Shown piece after piece: positions 57,146 through 64,000 of a stretch of 64,000 bases of DNA (the first letter of the stretch is position 1; every line of letters starts with the position of its first letter). The notes beneath the pieces were generated by a model. The model did no database searches. It was not told the DNA's origin and was given only the letters and a program-made list of their open reading frames with translations. A program made the position numbers and the translations under genes. Origin of the DNA: Bufo bufo (lineage: Eukaryota; Chordata; Amphibia; Anura; Bufonidae); the NCBI RefSeq assembly GCF_905171765.1, contig NC_053392.1, forward strand, positions 111,186,465-111,250,464, read 5' to 3'.

Positions 57146-58296
57146 ATGGTCCACAGAGAGCTTCCAAAGCATCAGAGGGATCTCATTGTAAAAAGGTATC
57201 ACTCAGGAGAAGGGTGCAAAAGAATTTCCAAGGCATTAGATATACCATGGAACACATCATCAAGTGGTGAAAATATGGCACAACAGTGACATTACCAAGA
57301 ACTGGATGTCCCTCCAAAATTGATGAAAAGATGAGAATAAAACTGGTCTGGGAGGCTACCAAGAGGCCTACAGCAACATTAAAGATGCAGCAGAAATATC
57401 TGGCAAGTACTGGCTGTGTGGTACATTTGACAACAATGTCCTGTATTCTTCATATGTCTGGGCTATGGGGTAGAGTGGCAAGACGATAGCCTTTTCTTAC
57501 AAAGAAAAACATCCAAGCCAGGCTACATTTTGCAAAAACACATCTGAAGTCTCCCAAAAGCATGTGGGAAAAGGTGTTATGGTCTGATGAAACCAAGGTA
57601 GAACTTTTTGGCCATAATTCCAAAAGATATGTTTGGTGCAAAAACAACACTGCACATCACCAAAAGAACACCATACCCACAATGAAACATGGTGGTGGCA
57701 GCATCATGCTTTTGGGTGGTTTTTCTTCAGCTGGAACTGGGGCCTTAGTTAAGCTAGAAGGAATTATGAACAGTTCCAAATACCAGTCAATATTGGCACA
57801 AAACCTTCAGGCTTCTGCTATAAAGCTGAACATGAAGAGGAACTTCATCTTTCAGCATGACAACGACCCAAAGCATACATCCAAATCAACATTGCAATGG
57901 CGTCACCAGAAGAATATTAAAGTTTTGGAATGGCCCAGCCAGAGCCCAGACCTGAATCCGATTGAAAATCTGTGGAGTGATCTGAAGAGGGCTGTGCACA
58001 GGAGATGCCCTCGCAATCTGACAGATTTGGAGGGGGCAAATATTGCCAAGTCAAAATGTGCAATGCTGATAGTCTCATACCCAAAAAGACTGAGTGCTGT
58101 AATAAAATCAAAAGGTGCTTCAACAAAGTATTATTTTAAGGGTGTGCACACTTATGCAACCATATTATTTTATTTTTATATTTTTATTTCCCTCTACCTA
58201 CAGTTTATAGGTCACATTAAAGGTGGAAAAAGTTCTGAAATGATTTATCTTTGTCTCATTTTTTTTACAGCACAGAAACCTGACAGAGGTGTGTAG
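57146..58296 (+). pseudogene. Tc1-like transposase, family B, frameshift and stop
   Basis: The likely start is ATG at 57146 (MVHRELPKHQRDLIVKRYHSG). The first helix-turn-helix part runs to about 57265, where the frame changes; the next frame (57286 on) has TLPRTGCPSKIDEKMRIKLVWEATKRP. A TAG at 57487 interrupts it, then the same frame continues with KVLWSDETKVELFG (first aspartate), MKHGGGSIMLLGGFSSAGTG, FQHDNDPKHTS (second aspartate) and SQSPDLNPIENLW (glutamate). Spacing between the last two is 34 residues, the DD34E type. The frame then reads through the former stop region into the right inverted repeat. All catalytic residues remain, but the protein cannot be made whole. Confidence 0.93.
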
Positions 58297-58315
58297 ACTT
58301 TTTATATCCACTGTA

Positions 58316-58994
58316 TAAGTGTGAAAGTACACCAGGGGGTTGCCTGGCGTAGATTGTGGCTTGTTTGCGACTTTTGCAAAAGTACAGTGACTCTTTAAAA
58401 TTCCCTTGCTACAGAAACAATAATTATAATTAAAAACAAACAATAGAACAATTCTTCACCATAAATAATACCATGCACAAATCTCAATCCAAACACCTAA
58501 AAATGATTCATATTACTAGCAAGCTGATACAGAGTAAAAGAAAAAGAAAAGAAAGCAACACTTAAATAACTAAACTAATTATATTGTTGTTGATCCACTG
58601 ACTAAAATCTCATAGTACTGTCTCAAGAAGAGTCCACTGTATTTCATTGGATAAATGAGTCAGATCCATGTTCAAGAGTACAATTAAACAGGTTTTCCAG
58701 TATTAATATATTGGTGGCCTATCTTCAGGATAAGCCATCATTATCAGATTGGTGAGAGTCCAACACCTCAGAACCCCTACAGATCAGCTAGTCAGCAGTA
58801 GCTCAAGTCCCGGAACTATAAAGCTCCATCTATTATGTAATAGATGGAGATGGTTACTGCAGCACTGCTCCCATTCACTTGAACAGGAGCAGTGGTGCAT
58901 TAACCAGTGCAGTAAAAAATATAAATAAATACCCAACACCTTTCAGACCCTTTTTATTGCATTTAAAAAAATCATGATTAATGGTTTCTTAATT
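58316..58994. other. Spacer with an old TTAA-type repeat remnant
   Basis: From TTAA at 58684, ACAGGTTTTCC, then GGTGGCCTATCTTCAGGATAAGCCATCATTATCAG and GATCAGCTAGTC resemble the MITE at 33712-34174. The copy is decayed and its right end is not defined. The rest is AT-rich and unassigned. Confidence 0.5.
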
Positions 58995-58998
58995 TTAA

Positions 58999-59817
58999 CC
59001 TGTTCCGTTATGAATATATATGCCAGCGGTCGGGACTTTAAATATAGTACCCGCTCGCAAGTGCAGCGAGTACCATAGCCACTGGATGCTATTTTAAACA
59101 GCAGACACCCGGGGCTAATGTATGTGATCAAATATAACGTTGAACCCACACATTTAGCCATGCAAATATTTAAGCCTGTGGCAGGGCTCTATAGGAACTT
59201 AATGTAATTCTCATAGACTATAAAGCTAATGCATTGGAGTGTATGAGAGAAGCAATCTAATGATTGATTGTTATAGTTACCTAGGGAAACTATTAAAAAG
59301 TATTTAAAAAAAAGTTTTATAAAAAAAATACTTATCCCATACGGCAAAATAGAAAAAAAAATGTCAAAATGGCCAATTCACAGTTTTTTGGTGTCTTTGC
59401 CTCCAACAAAAAATGTAATAAAAAGTGATCAAAAGTCATATACACTCCAAAATGATATAAAAAAAAAGTGAGATTGCCCCACGAAAAATGAACTTTCATA
59501 CAGTTTCATACACATAAAAATAAAAATGTTATGGGGGTAAGAATATGGTGATGCAAAGAAAAATTTAGAAAACCAAGAAAACTCTGGCTGAATTGTTCTT
59601 TTTAAAATAATTTCACCCCATTTGGCATTTATTTTTTTCTCGCTTTCTACTACATTGCATGCAACTGGATATTGTGCCATTAGAAAATACAACTTGTCCC
59701 TCAAGAAACAAGCCCACATATGTTTATGTGAATGGAAAAATAAAAATGGTATGGCTTCGGGAAGACTAGGAGTTAAAAACAAATGAAAAAATGAAAAATC
59801 ACTTGGTCATTAAGGGG
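58999..59817. mobile_element. TTAA-flanked non-autonomous element
   Basis: TTAA lies at 58995-58998 and 59818-59821. The left end reads CCTGTTCCGTTATG and the right, on the other strand, CCCCTTAATGACCAAGTG, a weak inverted pair. The interior has CAAAATGGCCAATTCACAG and CTCCAAAATGATATAAAAAA-like runs. No transposase was seen. The right-hand TTAACCCCTT end type resembles the end at 24694. Confidence 0.65.
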
Positions 59818-59821
59818 TTAA

Positions 59822-60580
59822 GTAATAGGAATTATTAGATAAACTGAATCAGAGTAACCACATAACACAGTCTTTGAATTATTACTGTTATCATTTGAAC
59901 TCGATCGAGATGCTGTAGCAGAAACATAACAGTTCGAGTCATACATAAACAGCATTACTCAGAGCAACTGATCATATTGTATCTGTGCAAAGCACAGCTG
60001 AGAGAAACAGAAGAGATCTGACTGGTGCCTATGGGACTTATAGCTATTCTTAGTACTGTTTTTATGAATGAGAATGATTTCAAGAAAATGCCTTAACAGC
60101 AAAGCAGATACACTATGTCATCCTAGTTGGGTTACCATTCTGATTTTGACTAGTTGGTACTTTTCATATAAAGTCGTACATTTTTCAATACAGCCAATGA
60201 TCTTCAAGAGAAAACACTAACTTGAAGATCCTGGGCCAATGCAAAGTCTGTAACAGGGCTTACCATGTGTAATTATTACTAATAAATGAATACTAAATCG
60301 GAGTGCAATTGCTACCTTTGCATCTACTACAGCTCTAGTAATTGCCACAGCCTTCTTGCAACTTATCACGCCCAGCACTGTTCATTGGATAGCGGCTGTA
60401 CTTAGTATTACAGCTTATCCCTTTCACTTGAATGGGAATGTGCAGAGCATAGGCCATGTGACCGATTAATGAGACGTCTCATGGCCTAGGAAGAATACAA
60501 GGCATTTAGCGAGTGTCATGGTCTCTTGATACAGATGATCGGTGGGGGAGGCCATCAATTTGAAAATCCCAGAGAACCTC
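59822..60580. other. Unassigned sequence
   Basis: No gene, terminal repeat or array is seen. It may include host intergenic DNA. Confidence 0.4.
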
Positions 60581-60583
60581 GCT

Positions 60584-60930
60584 ATCAGTGGCGTACACGC
60601 AATCCATGGGGCCCCGGTGCAAAACTGATCCATGGGGCCCCCTCCCCGTCAACCCCCCCAACCCACCGCGGACCCCCTGCCCAACCTATCGATGACACAC
60701 TTATGGGGGATCTGTCGATGGCACACTTATGGGGGATCTGTCGATGGCACACTTATGGGGGATCTGTCGATGGCACACTTATAGGGGATCTGTCGATGGC
60801 ACACTTATGGGGGATCTGTCGATGGCACACTTATGGGGGATCTGTGGATATCATACTTATGGGGGGGATCTGTGGAGGACGCTGTTATGGGGGGGATCTG
60901 TGGAGGACACATGCAGACCACATGTGGTTG
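60584..60930. repeat. 26-bp minisatellite, probably inside a non-autonomous DNA transposon
   Basis: The unit GGGGATCTGTCGATGGCACA plus CTTATG repeats every 26 bp from about 60705 to 60840 (five to six near-identical units), then continues with variant units (GTGGATATCAT, GTGGAGGAC) to about 60910. The sequence before it, CAGTGGCGTACACGCAATCC at 60585 then GGGGCCCCGGTGC, looks like a hAT-type left end. No right end was found. The plus-strand open frame over the array is a by-product. Confidence 0.85.
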
Positions 60931-61604
60931 TAGTAGTTGCATGACATAAAATCTCCAAGCAGGCCAGGTATTATTCATACAGATTGATACATTCATTTCA
61001 ATCGATTGCCAAAAATGCAGACGGCACACTGTGTTGTCTGCATCCGTTTGTACGTTCGGTCTGACCGCAAAAAAAATTAAACATGTCCTATTCTTGTCCG
61101 TTTTGCAAACATGAATAGGACATTTCTATAGCAGTTTAAAGGGGTTTTCCCAAGTGTTTTCCCTTTTACTAATGACCTATTGTCTAGATAGGTCAGCAGT
61201 ATTTGACCGGTGGGGGTCCGACACCTCACCGTAGTGCCGCGGCCTTCTGGCAGCTTTTCCTAAGCCATGTAACATCACATTTTTGGTCACATGGCCTAGG
61301 TGGAATGAATGGTGCTGAGCTGTGACACCAAGTAGAGCCGCTATACCATGTACTGTACAGCGCTGTGTTTGATGAGCAGAGATAATATACTACAGGGGAG
61401 TACAGAAGTATTGCTCATGTAGTAGTACTGTGCACACTGTTACACCAGACTCTTGTATCGCTCATAAACAGTACCAGGGTTTACCTAATCCAGCCTAGGG
61501 TCAGTAAATTACAAGGTGTGACATATTGCACAGGACTACTTTCCATAGATAATGGAAGCACTGGCATGTGTATGAAGTAACTGTAGCACTGTGCACACTA
61601 TAGC
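60931..61604. other. Spacer with a TTAA-type repeat left end
   Basis: At 61136-61139 TTAA is followed by AGGGGTTTTCCC, then TGACCTATTGTCTAGATAGGTCAGCAGTAT and GTGGGGGTCCGACACC, resembling the left end of the MITE at 33712. The right end is not found. Nothing else is recognised. Confidence 0.5.
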
Positions 61605-61787
61605 CATTGGGGGATATTTATCAAAATTGGTGTAATGGAAAAGTGGCTTAGTTACCCATAGCAACCAGTCAGATTCCACCTTCCATTTTTCAGAGCTCCT
61701 TTGGTAAATGAAAGGTGGAATTTGATTGGTTGCTATGGGAAACTAAGCCAGGTTTCCTTTACACCAGTTTTAATAAATACCTCATTG
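61605..61787. mobile_element. Hairpin MITE
   Basis: ATTTATCAAAATTGGTGTAA at the left and TTACACCAGTTTTAATAAAT at the right are complementary. The arms of about 75 bp continue with GTGGCTTAGTTACCCATAGCAACCA and its complement and GATTCCACCTT and its complement. The loop is only about 20 bp. No coding sequence. The superfamily cannot be set because the flanking duplication is ambiguous (ATTG on both sides in inverted order). Confidence 0.85.
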
Positions 61788-62084
61788 TCTGTTATCAGCT
61801 GCCACTTATCCCAGATACCAAGAAGTGAATAAGCCTCCCCTGCCTTCCATTACTGGAAGGACACAATCAGGAATCCTTTAGTGTCTGCAGTGCACCCTCT
61901 CCTCCCCTGACCACAGCAGTTGCAATGTTGGAGGATATGACAATATGAAATGCCTCATTTTTAAACAACTCTAACCATATAATTGCAAGAATTGCTGCTA
62001 TTATTGGAGTGATGTAGACCTTCATGACGCTCATAAAAAGATGAATTTTTGGCTTTACACTTTAATGGGTTTTTGAGGTACTTA

Positions 62085-63509
62085 CACTACTCACAAAAAG
62101 TTGCTGATATTTGGCCTGTGGGTGACATTTCAGGATGAACCTTAAATGCACTCTAACCTTTACAATGTGACCTTCTCTAAACTTTTGAATGCACATGTTC
62201 AATGTTTCAGTACTTTTTGCACAACTTGCTGTTCTCTAACAAGAAGCTTAACGGCAAAATTCACAACAGGTGTTTGATCCATGAATCGCCCAATACATTT
62301 CCTGGTTGAATTATAATTGGTATTTAAACATTCCTCCTCATCATGCTGTTGACATTTTGACATCATGAGACCAAGATGACACCTAATAATTGATCAACAG
62401 TACCTCGCCATTGTGAGGCTTCAAGCAGGATGTTCTCAGACGGAAGTGGCCACTGAGCTTGGAGTGTCGCAGATTGTCATCAGCAGGTTGCAACAGAGAG
62501 ACAGGAATAGTCATAGAAAGGCATAGAAGTGGACGTCCTTTGGCTACATCCCACACTGATGACCCAAGTGAGCTGAGAGGAGCCCAAGTGTCACATTAGA
62601 CCATTCAAAAATGTTTACATCAGCATAGTCTGCATGCTAGATGACCTGCAAGGGTACCTGACCACAGGTGTAATCGTCTTGCATGGGTACGGGACCAACT
62701 ATGAAGGACGAGGGACCAGTAGGCCTCAGTGCTGTTTACTGATGAATTTCGATTCACGCTGAGCGGAAATGATTGCCACCAACAATGTTGGAAACGTCAA
62801 GGAGAGTGCTATGCATCAGTCACTGTTGTCACCGGATGAGCCTTTGGTGGTGGTAGTGTTACAGTGTGGGCAGGTGTGTCTAGTCAATACAGAACTGCCC
62901 TACATTTTGTGAAAGGTACAGTAACAAGCCCATATTACTTGAATAACATAATTAATCCATTTTGCCTCTGCATGAACAACACAGGCCTGATTTCATATAC
63001 ATGGACAACAATTTGCCAGCTCATTGAGATTGCATCATTAGGGAATGGGTGCTGAAGACTGAATACCTCAAATGGAGTGGCCTGCACTTTCTCCAGGCCT
63101 GAGTCCCATTAAAAACTTATGGAATTAGTGGAGTCGCCGTGTAGAGGCTCATAACTCTGTACCCCAGAACCTCAAAGACCTGACGGCCGCCCTTCAAGAA
63201 GAGTGGGATGCCATGCCTCAGCAGACAATAAGTCGACTTGTGAACAGCATGAGACGTCGTTGTCAAGCTGTAATTAAGGCTCAAGGACACGTGACAAGTT
63301 ATTGAGACATTGTCATTTTTTGTGGGGGTATACCCACCACTGTTGTTGGCTTTTGCTTCAATAAATTGTTTGAGGTGAGGAGTTCACCATTGCATGCTTC
63401 TACTAAAATACCCTACTTTCATGATATAATATCACTGTAGCATGAACTTTTTACGTTTTACACAAATTTCACCCTAAAGCCAAATATCCCTAACTTTTTG
63501 TGAGTAGTG
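62085..63509 (+). mobile_element. Tc1-like element (family C), decayed
   Basis: Ends are CACTACTCACAAAAAGTTGC and AACTTTTTGTGAGTAGTG, extended by GATATTTGGC/GCCAAATATC. TA lies on both sides (62083-62084, 63510-63511). Its length of 1425 bp is normal for Tc1. It carries a broken transposase with no close relation to families A and B. Confidence 0.93.
62370..63304 (+). pseudogene. Tc1-like transposase, family C, heavily decayed
   Basis: Frames near 62400-62500 give a helix-turn-helix-like part (QYLAIVRLQAGCSQTEVATEL type, then GVSQIVISRL). At about 62738, LLTDEFRFTLSGND holds the first catalytic aspartate. VWAGVSSQYRTALHFVKGT follows (62864-62920), then a heavily altered region where the second aspartate and the SPDLNPIE block should lie (63090-63120 still shows CTFSRPESH*KLME). 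The end has LQEEWDAMPQQTISRLVNSM followed by RRRCQAVIKAQG and a stop near 63304. Many frame changes and stops. The exact start is uncertain. Confidence 0.8.
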
Positions 63510-63511
63510 TA

Positions 63512-63856
63512 GATATTGATGGCCTATTGTCAACATAGGTCATCAATAGAGATGAAAGAAGTTTTAAACTTTGTCGAAGTTCGACAAGAAATTAAATTTG
63601 CTACAAATTAATTTGTCACGAATCGCTATAAATCAGGTATACCCAGCCCACTCTGCTTTAGGGTACAGTCACACTGAGTGGCTGTGCTGCAGGCAGGTTG
63701 CAGCCATGCTGCGGTGAAGAACCACTTGGCCAATTAGCCCACAGCTGCCTTTTATTAAATCATGAAAACTGCACTGTATAGTCGTTCCTCATTGTTTATG
63801 GCCGCGCAGCACATTTCAAAAGGGGCTGTACCCACTTCTTCAACACCAGCACTCTC
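63512..63856. other. Unassigned sequence, possible hAT left end
   Basis: Near 63546 TAGAGATGAAAGAAG followed by TCGAAGTTCGA and ATTAATTTGTCACGAATCG resembles the start of the small hAT MITEs and the subterminal palindromes of the hAT elements. The right end is beyond the window or absent. Confidence 0.4.
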
Positions 63857-64000
63857 CTACCCTACAGATGGGAGCCCTTCTTCTGACATCTGCTTTTCCT
63901 CCTTTTCCATATCATCTTCTATCGATGAGAATATGTCATTAGGAACATCCAGCTCCTCCTCTCTCTGCATCTTGCTGACATTTCTAGGACATGGAGACTT
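63857..64000 (-). other. Acidic open frame running off the window
   Basis: Forty-seven codons are open from the window edge to TAG at 63857-63859. The peptide is rich in Glu, Asp and Lys (REEELDVPNDIFSSIEDD, then MEKEEKQMSEEG). It could be the end of an acidic transposase-type segment or an accidental frame. Not identified. Confidence 0.3.

Larger units (their letters stand above)
55217..58313 (+). mobile_element. Tc1-like element (family B) interrupted by a family A copy
   Basis: Ends are CAGTGGATATAAAAAGTCTA and AGACTTTTTATATCCACTG with TA on both sides (55215-55216, 58314-58315). Family A entered only 18 bp from the left end, at the TA in GTCTACACACC. Removing it and the duplicated TA leaves about 1553 bp, a normal Tc1 size. 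The transposase (57146-58296) is broken. The interior matches a Tc1 family of the DD34E type. Confidence 0.95.

Noticed and set aside
60705..60930. Plus-strand frame of 135 codons with repeated GDLSMAHLWGICRWHTYG-like sequence
   Set aside because: It is a 26-bp minisatellite read through in several frames, with no start context or domain.
1..64000. Host protein-coding exons, tRNA or rRNA genes
   Set aside because: I looked for long conserved frames, splice-bounded motifs and tRNA-like cloverleaf boxes and found none that could be defended by eye; a gene finder with RNA evidence and a covariance-model tRNA scan would be decisive.

Overview
The window reads as repeat-dense vertebrate nuclear DNA, most likely from a large-genome frog or toad. 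That assignment is inference from the mix of elements: BED-finger hAT transposons whose long untranslated regions hold tandem repeats, Tc1-like elements, a CR1-type LINE with an esterase-like ORF1, Harbinger MITEs flanked by TTA, and TTAA-flanked fold-back MITEs. I found no host exon, rRNA or tRNA gene, CRISPR array or bacterial gene arrangement. The coding sequence I can support comes from transposable elements, and nearly all of it is broken. The one long undamaged reading frame is a Tc1-type transposase at 55568-56602, and it carries an in-frame deletion.

Layout. 1-2128: a 141-bp satellite with a four-monomer (556 bp) higher-order repeat, running into the right end of a hAT element that sits in an older hAT fragment (2129-3657). 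4310-6260: small hAT MITEs. 6700-12408: hAT copy 'hAT-2', minus strand, exact 8-bp target duplication. 14476-20720: hAT copy 'hAT-3', plus strand, with a younger palindrome-rich MITE (14952-15840) nested in it. 21116-24693: a hAT MITE, a Tc1-type MITE, an internally deleted Tc1 element and a TTAA-type repeat. 25232-27283: a decayed Tc1 copy split by a solo LTR. 29150-33700: a CR1-type LINE, minus strand. 33712-39101: TTAA-type and Harbinger-type fold-back MITEs and a Tc1 fragment. 39790-41551: an LTR element remnant. 43791-44876: a non-autonomous hAT. 46690-52331: hAT copy 'hAT-4' with a long 110-bp tail array. 52350-52990: a 41-bp minisatellite related to one inside hAT-2. 53254-55214: a TTAA-type repeat with a Harbinger MITE nested in it. 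55217-58313: a Tc1 element with a second Tc1 inserted in it. 58999-63509: a TTAA-type MITE, a 26-bp minisatellite, a hairpin MITE and another Tc1 copy.

How the parts relate. These are independent selfish elements, not a pathway. Target duplications and interruptions give a partial order of insertion: the satellite-bearing hAT entered an older hAT, the palindromic MITE entered hAT-3, the LTR element entered one Tc1 copy, one Tc1 entered another, and a Harbinger MITE entered a TTAA repeat. The recurring theme is that each large hAT copy carries its own tandem arrays outside the coding region (40, 92, 94-111, 110 and 161 bp units), and the 141-bp satellite appears to be an extreme case. Names hAT-2, hAT-3 and hAT-4 are local labels, not database names.
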